The notes: generated by a model from the letters alone, not told the origin. A stretch of 64,000 bases of DNA from JBCCSZ01 sp039821145 (GCA_039821145.1 JBCBOS010000009.1:1-64000); one strand, 5' to 3'; shown: positions 17,156-25,687, counted from the stretch's first letter. Numbers and translations are program-made.

Positions 17156-17752
17156 ATGGAATCTATTGCTATCAGCGGTACGATCCGTCAAGCGCTGGGA
17201 AAAAAGGGAACAAAGGCAGTTCGCAACAACGCACATGTCCCCTGTGTTATCTACGGAGGTGAGAACAACATTCACTTTTCCGCGCACAAAAATGACTTCA
17301 GAGGCATCGTCTACACGCCTGATTTCAAATTGATAAAGGTCGAACTAGATGGAAAGACATACACTTGTGTTGTCAAAGCCATCCAGTGGCATCCAGTAAC
17401 TGATGAGATCTCGCACATCGATTTTCTCGAACTGACCGAAGGCAAAAAACTAAAGTTGGAGATTCCTGTCCGTTTCAAAGGAGCTGCTCCTGGTGTAAAG
17501 GAAGGGGGTAAGATGGTACAGAAGATGCGCCGCGTAAAAGTCAAGGTAGCACCTGCTTCTTTGGTCGACGCCATGTATGTTGATGTTTCTTCTATGGGCT
17601 TGGGACAGTCTGTCCGGGTTCGCGACATCATCGTAGAGGGAGACATCGAAATCGTGAGCTCCCCAGGTATTCCTGTGGCATCCATCGAGATTCCAAGAGC
17701 GCTGCGGAGTGCCGAGGCTGCCAAGGCCGCCGAAGCTACTGACGAAGGATAA
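17156..17752 (+). CDS. rplY: 50S ribosomal protein L25 (CTC/TL5 form)
   Basis: 198 aa. Binds 5S rRNA in the central protuberance of the large subunit. The N-terminal L25 domain (AISGTIRQALGKKGTKAVRNNAHVPCVIYGG) is followed by the beta-rich CTC extension (LEIPVRFKGAAPGVKEGG..., VDVSSMGLGQSVRVRDI), and a short alanine/glutamate tail. Long form, as usual in Bacteroidota. Single gene with its own promoter and a 61-nt leader. Confidence 0.95.
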   Translation: MESIAISGTIRQALGKKGTKAVRNNAHVPCVIYGGENNIHFSAHKNDFRGIVYTPDFKLIKVELDGKTYTCVVKAIQWHPVTDEISHIDFLELTEGKKLKLEIPVRFKGAAPGVKEGGKMVQKMRRVKVKVAPASLVDAMYVDVSSMGLGQSVRVRDIIVEGDIEIVSSPGIPVASIEIPRALRSAEAAKAAEATDEG

Positions 17753-17900
17753 TACCAACTTTGGATAGACTGGTCCAATCTCCCCAGGGATGTTGGCTCT
17801 ATCATACCATTTTCAAAATTTGTCGCATTGCGGCACGCGAAAGGAGAGATGTACCAGTTTGCATCTCTCTTTTCTATTACGACCCATTACATCCAAGAAT

Positions 17901-18665
17901 ATGGCTGCCCAAGAACTTCGCATCAGTCTGATTCAATCTCCATTGCACTGGGAGCAACCCGCTGCCAACCGAGCGCTTTTCGATCAGAAGTTGGCAGGAC
18001 TGAAGGGGCAAACAGATCTCGTTGTCTTGCCGGAGATGTTCACGACGGGGTTTAGCATGAATGCAGTGGACATGGCGGAAAACATGGAGGGGCCGAGCTT
18101 GGAGTGGATGCATCGCCAGGCGCGCGAGTTGGAGGCTGTCGTCACGGGAAGTCTGATCATTGAGGACAAAGGGCAGTATTACAATCGACTGTTGTGGGTG
18201 CAGCCCGATGGTCGTCAGCACACCTACGACAAGCGGCATTTGTTTACCCTGGCAGGAGAGCATCGGCACTACAGCGGCGGGCAGGAGCGCCTGATTGTGG
18301 CGTACAAGGGCTGGCGGATTTGCCCGCTGATCTGCTATGACCTACGCTTTCCCGTGTGGAGTCGCAATACGGTTGATTACGATTTGTTGATCTACGTGGC
18401 CAATTTTCCCGCCAAGCGCTCCCTGGCGTGGAAGACGCTTTTGCAGGCCCGAGCCATCGAAAATCTGGCTTATACCATTGGGGTCAATCGGGTCGGAACC
18501 GACGAAAATGACATCTATTACTCCGGCGACAGCTCTTTGATCGACTACGAGGGCAACATTCTTTTCCAGCAGGCCGATGAGGAGGCCATTTTCACAACAT
18601 CACTTTCCTACCAAGCCCAGCAAAGCTTCCGACAGCGTTTCAATTTCCTCGCCGATCGAGATTAG
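17901..18665 (+). CDS. Nitrilase-family amidase (YafV/omega-amidase-like)
   Basis: 254 aa from the ATG at 17901. Cytoplasmic carbon-nitrogen hydrolase with the Glu-Lys-Cys triad: Glu45 in VVLPEMFTTGFSM, Lys111 in YDKRHLFTLAGE, Cys145 in PLICYDLRFPVWSR. The FTTGFSM and ICYDLRFPVW signatures resemble omega-amidases that hydrolyse 2-oxoglutaramate/2-oxosuccinamate made by transaminases. A longer in-frame reading upstream begins in the L25 intergenic DNA and is not supported. Exact substrate cannot be told from sequence. Confidence 0.9.
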   Translation: MAAQELRISLIQSPLHWEQPAANRALFDQKLAGLKGQTDLVVLPEMFTTGFSMNAVDMAENMEGPSLEWMHRQARELEAVVTGSLIIEDKGQYYNRLLWVQPDGRQHTYDKRHLFTLAGEHRHYSGGQERLIVAYKGWRICPLICYDLRFPVWSRNTVDYDLLIYVANFPAKRSLAWKTLLQARAIENLAYTIGVNRVGTDENDIYYSGDSSLIDYEGNILFQQADEEAIFTTSLSYQAQQSFRQRFNFLADRD

Positions 18666-18759
18666 GGAAATATTCGAAGCTCGCGAAACGTTATTTCTCT
18701 GCCACCGTTAAATGGAGAGATTTGATTATCAAGCCACAATACATAAGGGAAAATAAAAA

Positions 18760-18789
18760 AGCGATCCGATTTTTCGCCATCGGACCGCT
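18760..18789. terminator. Hairpin, possible terminator
   Basis: AGCGATCCGAT pairs with ATCGGACCGCT with one mismatch. The T-run lies on the minus-strand side (TTTTTTATTTT), where no gene needs it; on the plus strand, downstream of the amidase gene, it is followed by TGGAAAC. Role uncertain; the rest of 18666-18925 shows nothing. Confidence 0.4.
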
Positions 18790-18925
18790 GGAAACTCGTC
18801 GTTAATTTTTGTAATAACCCTATTAACTAACCTATTGACAACGAGTGGTATATTTTTTACAAACGAGCTGCGATGAATGAAAATGAACCACAGCTTGATA
18901 TTAATATAAGTAATTTTTCATTTCT

Positions 18926-19462
18926 ATGAGTAAAAACGCAGCAAAGATCATAATGTTGTTGGCCCCTGTTGCTTTTTTGCTGTCCTCCTGTTCGGCATTT
19001 CGTTCTGTCGACAGCACGGCAGGAAGCAGAGGCCAAAGTTCCAAGAGTCCCTCGTCTACAACAGATTTGCGCACCCAAGTCGCTTCCTATGCCAAGGAAT
19101 TGCGCGGTGTAAAGTACAAATATGCCGGACAGAGTCCTCGCTCTGGTTTTGACTGTTCGGGCTTCACCAGCTATGTCTTGCAGCGTTTCAAAGTATCAAT
19201 TCCTCGCAGTTCAAGTGCCCAGGCTTCGGCAGGCAAAAAGATCAGCCTCAGCAAAAGCCGCCCTGGTGATCTGGTCTTTTTCAGCAAAAGGGGTAGGGGC
19301 AAAGTCAGCCATGTAGCCATTGTAGTAGAGAACCGCCGTCGAGACGGTCTCATCGTCGCCCACAGTACCTCCTCTCGTGGTGTGATCATCGAAAATGTCA
19401 GCAGTTCTTCCTACTGGAAGCCCAAGATGCTTTTCGCCAGAGACGTCATCGGGAACCGCTAG
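18926..19462 (+). CDS. NlpC/P60 peptidoglycan endopeptidase lipoprotein
   Basis: 178 aa. Lipoprotein signal ending LLSSC (Cys22), a Ser/Thr-rich linker, then an NlpC/P60 domain with the catalytic Cys77 in SGFDCSGFTSYVLQ, His129 in KVSHVAIVV and His146 in IVAHSTSSRG. It should cut stem peptides (typically D-Glu-to-meso-DAP) of peptidoglycan from the periplasmic side. Its 3' end overlaps the converging ATP-grasp-like gene by 4 bp. Confidence 0.92.
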   Translation: MSKNAAKIIMLLAPVAFLLSSCSAFRSVDSTAGSRGQSSKSPSSTTDLRTQVASYAKELRGVKYKYAGQSPRSGFDCSGFTSYVLQRFKVSIPRSSSAQASAGKKISLSKSRPGDLVFFSKRGRGKVSHVAIVVENRRRDGLIVAHSTSSRGVIIENVSSSSYWKPKMLFARDVIGNR

Positions 19463-20652
19463 CTGGAGAAAAATCCAACTGCTCCTCCTACCCAAGTTTT
19501 GTTTTTGTTGTATCGCACACCGATCATCTCGCCCTTGCTCAGGCGGGCCAGGTTGTTGACCATGATGGGGCGGGCTTGTCCTTTTTCCCACAACATCAGC
19601 ATGCGAATCTCGCATTTGGACGGCTCATCCAGCGTTTCTACCACAGGCGCATACTCTACTTTGCGCTGCAGGATGTAGTTTTCCGGATCTTTGATGGCGT
19701 CGATGTCGTACTGGTTGATGTTGATGATCACCCCAGTTCCGGCAAAGGAGTACAAGGGCTTGAGAACATAGTTCTCTAGATCGTCTGGCATCTGGTCCAG
19801 TTGGTTGAGGAAGTAGGACTTGGGGACGTAGGGACTGTCCAGAATCGGCAAGGTGTGCTTGCTGATGCGGAAAAACCAGTGTGGATGTCCCACCCATTCG
19901 ACATTGGCCTCTTGGGTAAAGCGGAATTCGCGCGCCAAATCATCTCGCTTGATCAACTCGTCGAAAATCACCCGGTTGATGATCTTTTTGACCTGTACCT
20001 TCCGGCCTTGCTCGTCGATGTAAAAGACGTTGTTGCCTTCTTTTTTGAGGTCTGTGACGCATTTGACAGCGATGCCAAGCTCGCGTTGGGCGATGAGAAA
20101 GTCAATGTAGGTGACCTGCTTGGTCGGTGCCACTTCCAGCAAGACTACCTCCTTTGGATCGGTATCTCCCACACAGATGCGGCGCAGCATGTCGTAGTAA
20201 TCCTGTCGGGTCAAGCCGTTGAACAGGTGTGAGAAATTGTCTGGAATGTCGTAAAATTTGCGGTAGGCCTCAGCCACCAGGTCCTGAAAGAAGTACAAGG
20301 AAGGAAAGCCTTGGACTTCAATCAGTTGTGGGCTGAGCTCGCCATTGGCCTCTTTGCAGATGCCAAAATCCATCTGTAGGAATACGGTGTGCTCATCTTC
20401 TCCCGGTACGATTTGGTCGGGTAGGATGGCACCTTGTGAAAGAGCTTTGAAATCGGTTCGACACAGTGTGTCAGTGATGGATTCGCAGGCGTCAAATAGC
20501 TTTTTCTTGAGATTGTCGGGGACAAAGACAGGAGTTTCGGCTATTTTGAAAGGCGGCCGATGGTCGTAGCGCGCAGCGATGTAGTTCAGGAATTTTTGGT
20601 ATGTGTCCTGGGAGAAGTTGCTATTGAACTGCTCCCTGATCTGACTTATCAT
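19459..20652 (-). CDS. ATP-grasp-like ligase, last gene of the four-gene operon
   Basis: 397 aa, soluble. The C-terminal third has ATP-grasp features: Lys298 in ENYVLKPLYSFAGTGV, the strand ILQRKVEYAPVV, EIRMLMLW (Glu349), and NNLARLSKGEMIGVRYNKN as metal/ATP-site candidate. The middle contains LIEVQGFPSLYFFQDLV (110-126), like the carboxylate-binding part of glutathionylspermidine-synthase-type permuted ATP-grasp enzymes. I do not recognise a named family. Its ATG lies 32 bp inside the glutamine amidotransferase gene, implying coupled translation. Predicted to join a carboxylate to an amine using ATP; substrates unknown. Confidence 0.75.
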   Translation of the reverse strand: MISQIREQFNSNFSQDTYQKFLNYIAARYDHRPPFKIAETPVFVPDNLKKKLFDACESITDTLCRTDFKALSQGAILPDQIVPGEDEHTVFLQMDFGICKEANGELSPQLIEVQGFPSLYFFQDLVAEAYRKFYDIPDNFSHLFNGLTRQDYYDMLRRICVGDTDPKEVVLLEVAPTKQVTYIDFLIAQRELGIAVKCVTDLKKEGNNVFYIDEQGRKVQVKKIINRVIFDELIKRDDLAREFRFTQEANVEWVGHPHWFFRISKHTLPILDSPYVPKSYFLNQLDQMPDDLENYVLKPLYSFAGTGVIININQYDIDAIKDPENYILQRKVEYAPVVETLDEPSKCEIRMLMLWEKGQARPIMVNNLARLSKGEMIGVRYNKNKTWVGGAVGFFSS

Positions 20653-21535
20653 AGCGGTGAGGGGTATTGTTTGATGGAGGTTTTTCTTGTGAAATATTTG
20701 TAGCGGCAGCGGGTTGGTCCGAGTACTGTTTTTGGAGTGCTTCTACAGCCTGGTTGAGAAATCCGGGAATGATCATTTGGTGTGTCAAGGGAATCTTGAG
20801 CGGATCGTTTAGGTCTTCCATCATTTGCTCAAACTTCTCGACGCCATGCTCTTTGATGATCTCCTGCTTTTTCTCTTCCTGTCCAAAGTATTTCATCATG
20901 CCGTGCGGGTCTGCTTCCGGGTGAAACTGGGTTCCGAAAAATTCTTCTGAGAAGCGCACCGCCATTATGGCTCTTTCCAGTGGCACGTGTGGTCTGATTT
21001 TTTCCAGGGCCAAAATCTGCGCATTCATGCCCTCCAGGGCTTTCCAGTCGGGCTGGACCACTTGGTAATCTCGAAAATCGGCAATGTAAAAGGGATCTGG
21101 CAGAATCTGAAGCAGTGAATCTTGCTGTCCGTCCTCTGTTTTGTGGGCCGGAAAGGTGCCGAAAGAGCGAGATTTTCGCTGGGTGATGCTGGCCAAGCCA
21201 AAATGGTGGCAGGCCATCTGGAAGGAATGGCAGATGAAGAAGACGTATTTCTTCGGGCCTTTTGCGCTGCGATTGTGCAGCCACAGTTCGTCGAGCAGGT
21301 GAAAAAACTGCTGGTCCCAAATGCCGTCGCCATCCAGTGGGTGACCGGGACCGCCAGAGGAAATGTAGATGTCGAAACTGGTATCGGGTAGATCGCATTG
21401 GCTGCGCACATCAAAGACTTTCCAATCCAAGACGTGTTCGTATCCCCGAACGATTTCCTTGATGGCTCTCATGCCCTGGTTGGGCGTGTCGGCATACATA
21501 TCCAGGATGGCCAGTTTCAATCTTACATTTCTCAT
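20621..21535 (-). CDS. Class I glutamine amidotransferase-like protein
   Basis: 304 aa. Triad Cys102 (FFICHSFQMACHHFG), His205 and Glu207 (GTQFHPEADP) of class I (triad) glutamine amidotransferases, with the oxyanion region SSGGPGHPLDGDGIW. In place of the usual CxGxQ the nucleophile loop reads CHSFQ. Such domains release ammonia from glutamine for a partner synthase or act as gamma-glutamyl hydrolases. The C-terminal 60 residues are a charged, disordered tail (KPPSNNTPHRYDKSD). Third gene of the minus-strand operon, overlapping the following ATP-grasp-like gene. It may feed ammonia to, or trim the product of, its ATP-grasp neighbours (inference). Confidence 0.85.
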   Translation of the reverse strand: MRNVRLKLAILDMYADTPNQGMRAIKEIVRGYEHVLDWKVFDVRSQCDLPDTSFDIYISSGGPGHPLDGDGIWDQQFFHLLDELWLHNRSAKGPKKYVFFICHSFQMACHHFGLASITQRKSRSFGTFPAHKTEDGQQDSLLQILPDPFYIADFRDYQVVQPDWKALEGMNAQILALEKIRPHVPLERAIMAVRFSEEFFGTQFHPEADPHGMMKYFGQEEKKQEIIKEHGVEKFEQMMEDLNDPLKIPLTHQMIIPGFLNQAVEALQKQYSDQPAAATNISQEKPPSNNTPHRYDKSDQGAVQ

Positions 21536-21602
21536 AAGTAGGTGGTTGTTTTATGGGAAACAAGGCAACCGGGGCTGCCTTGCTCCACTAATGTTACGCT
21601 CT

Positions 21603-22592
21603 CTAAATAGCCGTTTTTTTGCGGGTAGTGCGCTTCTTGGCCACTGTCTTTCCCGCTACTGCCTGGCGCATGTACGTCCCCCAAGTGAGGTTGTCTTTGC
21701 CAGCCTTCTGGGCCTTTGCCCGTTCGATGGCCATGTCGGCAGCAGCTTCTACTACCCATTCAAAGTTGTCCTGTCCTACCGAATGAAAATCGGCATCTGG
21801 GGCAGGGTTGCAAAAGTCGATTGCGTAGGGGATGCCGTCGCGTACGGCAAACTCTACTGTATTAAAGTCATATCCGAGTGCCTGGTTCAAGAGCAGTACG
21901 TATTTTTCGATGAGGTCAAGTAGCTTCTTGGCCACTGGCTTGGCATCGGTTACGTAGCGCAGGTGGTGGGGGTTACGCGGTTCGTACTGCATGATTCGTA
22001 CCGATTTTCCTCCCAAGCAGTAGCAGCGGAAGTAGTCTGTAAACTGAATTTCTTCCTGCAGCATCATCACCAACTGTCCAGTCTCATCATAGGCTTTCCA
22101 CAACTCCTCCATGTTGTTGAGCTTGTAAACACTCTTCCAGCCCCCGCCAGAGTACGGCTTCATGTAAGCAGGCCAGCCGATGTGTTGGAAGATGCCTTCC
22201 CAGTCGAGCGGGTACTTGAGGTTGCGGAATGAATCAGCCGTGGTATCTGTTGGCATGTCCTTGGATGGAAGCAAAACCGTTTTTGGGACGGGGACACCAA
22301 TCTGAGTGGCCAGGCAGTTGTTGAAAAACTTCTCGTCGGCACTCCACCAAAATGGGTTGTTGATCACAGCAGTACCCATCAGGGCTGCATTTTTGAGTGC
22401 GGCGCGGTAGAAGGGAACGTCCTGAGAGATGCGATCGATGATCACAGCATAATCGCTGGCCTTGCCTTGGTGTACTTCTTCCATCAATACAGGCTCTGCC
22501 ACGATGCCTTTGGGCTTCTTTTCGTTGACGCGGGCGACGAAGGCCTGAGGGAATGTATTTTCTTGACCGGAGAGAATTCCTATTTTTTTCAT
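21603..22592 (-). CDS. ATP-grasp ligase (RimK/D-Ala-D-Ala ligase-like)
   Basis: 329 aa. Canonical ATP-grasp layout: pre-ATP-grasp domain (IGILSGQENTFPQAF; GTAVINNPFWWSADEKFF), ATP-binding Lys145 in PAYMKPYSGGGWKSV, hinge residues MMLQEEIQFTDYFRCY, and Mg-binding NTVEFAVRDG (Glu247), AIDFCNP (Asp259, Asn262). The C-terminal tail is Lys/Arg/Thr-rich (KTVAKKRTTRKKTAI). These enzymes activate a carboxylate as acyl-phosphate and couple it to an amine or thiol. Second gene of the operon: 83 bp after the hydrolase gene, 67 bp before the amidotransferase. Substrate unknown. Confidence 0.85.
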   Translation of the reverse strand: MKKIGILSGQENTFPQAFVARVNEKKPKGIVAEPVLMEEVHQGKASDYAVIIDRISQDVPFYRAALKNAALMGTAVINNPFWWSADEKFFNNCLATQIGVPVPKTVLLPSKDMPTDTTADSFRNLKYPLDWEGIFQHIGWPAYMKPYSGGGWKSVYKLNNMEELWKAYDETGQLVMMLQEEIQFTDYFRCYCLGGKSVRIMQYEPRNPHHLRYVTDAKPVAKKLLDLIEKYVLLLNQALGYDFNTVEFAVRDGIPYAIDFCNPAPDADFHSVGQDNFEWVVEAAADMAIERAKAQKAGKDNLTWGTYMRQAVAGKTVAKKRTTRKKTAI

Positions 22593-22675
22593 CTTGGGTT
22601 GGTGTTTTGGTAATTATTTGAGAGGAAAATATTCAGACAGTTGATTCGACGAGCCATTTTGGCTGCCTGTCGGGT

Positions 22676-23386
22676 CTACTGCCAAATGGTGGATACGTAG
22701 TGCGGAAACATTTCTTTCCACACGGGCCAATCGTGCTTGGCCTGTGGCCGGACGTCCAGCCAGTGGTTCAGGCCTTTTGTGTTCAAAAGGTGCGACAAGT
22801 GCAAATTGGCATCCTTGCAAATGTCCCATTCGGAGGTGCCGAGAATGATCTTCATGCGGTGCAGCTCGTCGTTTTGGAGGCCGGGCAAAAAGTCAATCGG
22901 GTTGTTGAAATAGGTGTTTTCATCATAGTAACCGTCCATAAAGGATTTGATGTCGAAGGCGCCACTCATGGTGAAGAGATGGCTGACCACCTCGGGATGG
23001 CGGAAGGCAAAATTGGCTGCGTGATAGCCACCGAAGCTTGCTCCGGCCACTGCAATCTTGCCAGTCCCCGTATTGTGACGCACGCGCTGGGCGATTTCAT
23101 TGTAAACCATCTGATCGTACCAGATGTGGTTGCGCACCCGATCGGCCGGATGGATGTCTTTGTTGTACCAACTGTGTCGGTCGACGCTGTCAGGGCAATA
23201 AATTTGTAACAAGCCTTCATCAATGAACCACTGAGCCGCTTGGATCAGGCCAAAATCCTTACTTTCGTGGTAGCGTCCCATGGTGGTAGGAAAAATTACG
23301 AGTGGGTAACCCCGATCGCCAAAGACCAGCATTTCCATGTCCATGCTCAGTTCGTGGGAGTACCATTTAAAATATTCTTCTCGCAT
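22676..23386 (-). CDS. Alpha/beta-hydrolase esterase, first gene of the ATP-grasp operon
   Basis: 236 aa, no signal peptide. Esterase-D/PHB-depolymerase-like fold with nucleophile Ser117 in VAGASFGGYHAANF, probable acid Asp188 in GTSEWDICKDAN, and His218 in AKHDWPVW. The N terminus is well conserved in style (KWYSHELSMDMEMLVFGDRG). It follows a strong promoter at 23478-23508 and leads the operon with two ATP-grasp genes and a glutamine amidotransferase. It could release or trim the ligase product; this is inference from position. Confidence 0.85.
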   Translation of the reverse strand: MREEYFKWYSHELSMDMEMLVFGDRGYPLVIFPTTMGRYHESKDFGLIQAAQWFIDEGLLQIYCPDSVDRHSWYNKDIHPADRVRNHIWYDQMVYNEIAQRVRHNTGTGKIAVAGASFGGYHAANFAFRHPEVVSHLFTMSGAFDIKSFMDGYYDENTYFNNPIDFLPGLQNDELHRMKIILGTSEWDICKDANLHLSHLLNTKGLNHWLDVRPQAKHDWPVWKEMFPHYVSTIWQ

Positions 23387-23477
23387 GTCGGGTTGTTTTG
23401 GACGTGATTGATTGGTTCTATGTTTAAGCCCCCGTTTGGGAAAGGCTCTCTAGTAGGTGTTGTTTTTACACTTAGTG

Positions 23478-23508
23478 CAAAAGTACAACAATAGGACGTA
23501 ACTTTCAA
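23478..23508 (-). promoter_or_regulatory. Promoter of the hydrolase/ATP-grasp operon
   Basis: On the minus strand TTG (23508-23506), 20 nt, TACTTTTG (23485-23478): exact Bacteroidota pattern, with a leader of about 85 nt to the hydrolase ATG. Confidence 0.65.
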
Positions 23509-23648
23509 GCTAAAGTCACTGATAGTCAGTTGATTATGCAGCTTTTGATTTTTTGATGGAAATATTTAATGCAAGTTTCTGGGCTTTTTTTGAATTTTTA
23601 TTTCGAACTGTTTGCCATGCTAACTATTTAATGAACGGGAACAAATCA

Positions 23649-24515
23649 ATGACGAAAAATTATTTCCAAATAAAATTTGGCGAATTTTTTTCCTTTTGGC
23701 GCTCAAAGATACGGATTCAGACATATTCTTTGCCTGTTTCCTCCCTCCGAAGCGCTGTGAAGTTAAGGGTTTACCTACCAATTCACTATCGATGGCAGTT
23801 CTGGAAACGCTACCCTCTCTTGTTTTTCAACGATGGCCAGGACATGGAGGCCATTCGCTTGCTGCCACAACTTCAGGCGCTCTACCAAGCCGGGCAAATC
23901 CCTCCGCTGATCGTGGTGGCCCTGCACGCAGGCGATCGCATGCAGGAGTACGGAACATCCGGGCAAGCCGATTACAAAAACAGGGGCAGCCGGGCCGGGG
24001 CGTATGCAGAATTTGTCACCCGTCAATTGCTGCCTTTTTTACACGGGCGTTTTCGCTGTCGACAAGAAGCCGCCAGTACGAGCTTTGCTGGCTTTTCGCT
24101 GGGAGGGCTGTCGGCTTTCGATTTGGTGTGGCAACATCCCGAGCATTTTGGACAAGTTGGTGTTTTCAGTGGGGCACTTTGGTGGCGCTCCGAGCCATTT
24201 CGCCCCGACGATCCAGATGCCGACCGCATTGTACACGATGGCGTCAGCCGCGATGCCATCCGGCCAGGCCTCCGATTTTGGTTTCAGGCTGGCACCCTGG
24301 ATGAAGAGAGCGACCGAAATCAGAATGGGGTCATTGATGCCATCGACGATACCTTGGACCTCATCGACATTCTCCAATCCAAAGGATACCCATCATCTGC
24401 CATTCGGTATGTGGAGGTAGAAGGCGGTCGCCACCATCCCGATACCTGGGGCGAGGTGCTGCCAGACTTTCTGCGATGGGCCTATGGAAGGTCGAATAAA
24501 GAATTCTTAAAATGA
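23649..24515 (+). CDS. Alpha/beta-hydrolase esterase, divergent from the operon
   Basis: 288 aa from the ATG at 23649; a longer frame reaching 23553 is possible. Putative-esterase fold: LRVYLPIHYRWQFWKRYPLLFFNDGQD, nucleophile Ser150 in SFAGFSLGGLSAFDL, catalytic His at 262-263 in VEVEGGRHHPDTW. Between strand and helix sits DRNQNGVIDAIDD (residues 222-234), which fits the 12-residue EF-hand-type calcium loop. Related by fold to the 22676 esterase but not a recent duplicate. Transcribed away from the ATP-grasp operon from the same 262-bp intergenic region. Confidence 0.85.
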   Translation: MTKNYFQIKFGEFFSFWRSKIRIQTYSLPVSSLRSAVKLRVYLPIHYRWQFWKRYPLLFFNDGQDMEAIRLLPQLQALYQAGQIPPLIVVALHAGDRMQEYGTSGQADYKNRGSRAGAYAEFVTRQLLPFLHGRFRCRQEAASTSFAGFSLGGLSAFDLVWQHPEHFGQVGVFSGALWWRSEPFRPDDPDADRIVHDGVSRDAIRPGLRFWFQAGTLDEESDRNQNGVIDAIDDTLDLIDILQSKGYPSSAIRYVEVEGGRHHPDTWGEVLPDFLRWAYGRSNKEFLK

Positions 24516-24683
24516 CACCAACGTATATGGCATGGATTTTTCCGCTCGTTTGATGAGTATGAGGTAATCCGCAGACTTTTTCAGATGAGTATGACCAGAA
24601 TGCGCTGGGGAGTTTGTACCTTTTGCATCCCGGTTTGTCACCTCGGTACAACAATCATTGATCAACACTGTAATCCTGTTAGC

Positions 24684-25604
24684 ATGAAGAGCTTATCCAT
24701 GTATACGCTGGCGCTTGCCTGCTTTTTGACCTTTGCCATATTCAGCTCGTCCTCCGAGGAGGGAACGACCGATCCCCAAAACCAGTCGGAGGAAGGGGAC
24801 AGGCGCTTGCCCCAACGAATCATTTCTGTGGATCTGAGCCAAAGTTATGATTTTGCGGGCGAGACCTTGCCCATGGACAATTTCGACGTGCGAGAGCGAT
24901 TGGACCGGGAACTCCTCCGCAATGCGTATTATCATTCCAGCACAGTCCTGGCACTCAAAAGAGCACATCGGTTTTTTCCCATCATCGAAAAAATCCTGGC
25001 AGAGGAGGGCATGCCCGATGACTTGAAGTACCTGGCAGTGGCAGAAAGTGATTTGATGAATGCCATCTCTCCAGCTGGTGCCAAGGGCTTTTGGCAATTC
25101 ATGAAGGCCACGGGCCGCGAGTACAAATTGGAGATCAATTCTGAAATTGACGAACGCTACCACTTGGAAAAATCGACCAGAGCGGCCTGCCAATACCTGC
25201 GACGCTACAAAAAGCGCTTCGGAAGCTGGGCACTGGCAGCGGCGGCCTACAATGGTGGGGCCGGGCGCTTGTCCAAGGAGATGAAGCTGCAAAAAGCCGA
25301 TTCTTACTACGACCTCAACCTCAACATGGAGACCAGTCGCTACGTATTTCGCATTGTGGCCATCAAGGAGATCATGAAGCGCCCACAAGATTTTGGCTTT
25401 GACCTCAATGCCGCAGACAAGTACGCGCCACTGGACCGTTATGTGACCGTAGAAGTGACCGGGGCCGTGCCGAGTTGGGCCGATTTTGCAGAGAAATACG
25501 GCATCAGCTACCGGATGCTCAAGGTGTACAACCCTTGGTTGGTGTCTAGCTCCTTGTCCAACAAGCAAAAAAAGAAGTACGAGATCCGCATTCCTCAGAA
25601 ATAA
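24684..25604 (+). CDS. Membrane-bound lytic murein transglycosylase (MltD-like)
   Basis: 306 aa from the ATG at 24684, which gives a hydrophobic N-terminal signal (MYTLALACFLTFAIF). The SLT domain has catalytic Glu121 in YLAVAESDLMNAISPAGAKG, FWQFM and AAAAYNGGAGRL. The C terminus holds a LysM-like module (YVTVEVTGAVPSWADFAEKYGISYRMLKVYNPWL). It cleaves the MurNAc-GlcNAc bond to form 1,6-anhydro ends. The signal ends in SSSSEE without a lipobox Cys, so it may be soluble in the periplasm or membrane-anchored by the N terminus. Confidence 0.93.
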   Translation: MKSLSMYTLALACFLTFAIFSSSSEEGTTDPQNQSEEGDRRLPQRIISVDLSQSYDFAGETLPMDNFDVRERLDRELLRNAYYHSSTVLALKRAHRFFPIIEKILAEEGMPDDLKYLAVAESDLMNAISPAGAKGFWQFMKATGREYKLEINSEIDERYHLEKSTRAACQYLRRYKKRFGSWALAAAAYNGGAGRLSKEMKLQKADSYYDLNLNMETSRYVFRIVAIKEIMKRPQDFGFDLNAADKYAPLDRYVTVEVTGAVPSWADFAEKYGISYRMLKVYNPWLVSSSLSNKQKKKYEIRIPQK

Positions 25605-25621
25605 GAATGATTCATAAATCG

Positions 25622-25659
25622 ACAAAGCCTTCTTCCCAGCGATGAGAAGAAGGCTTTGT
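25622..25659. terminator. Bidirectional terminator
   Basis: ACAAAGCCTTCTTC (25622-25635) pairs exactly with 25646-25659 around a 10-nt loop, between the converging transglycosylase and dsbD genes. Confidence 0.85.
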
Positions 25660-25687
25660 TGTTTGTGCCAAAACGAATGGAGAGCGC

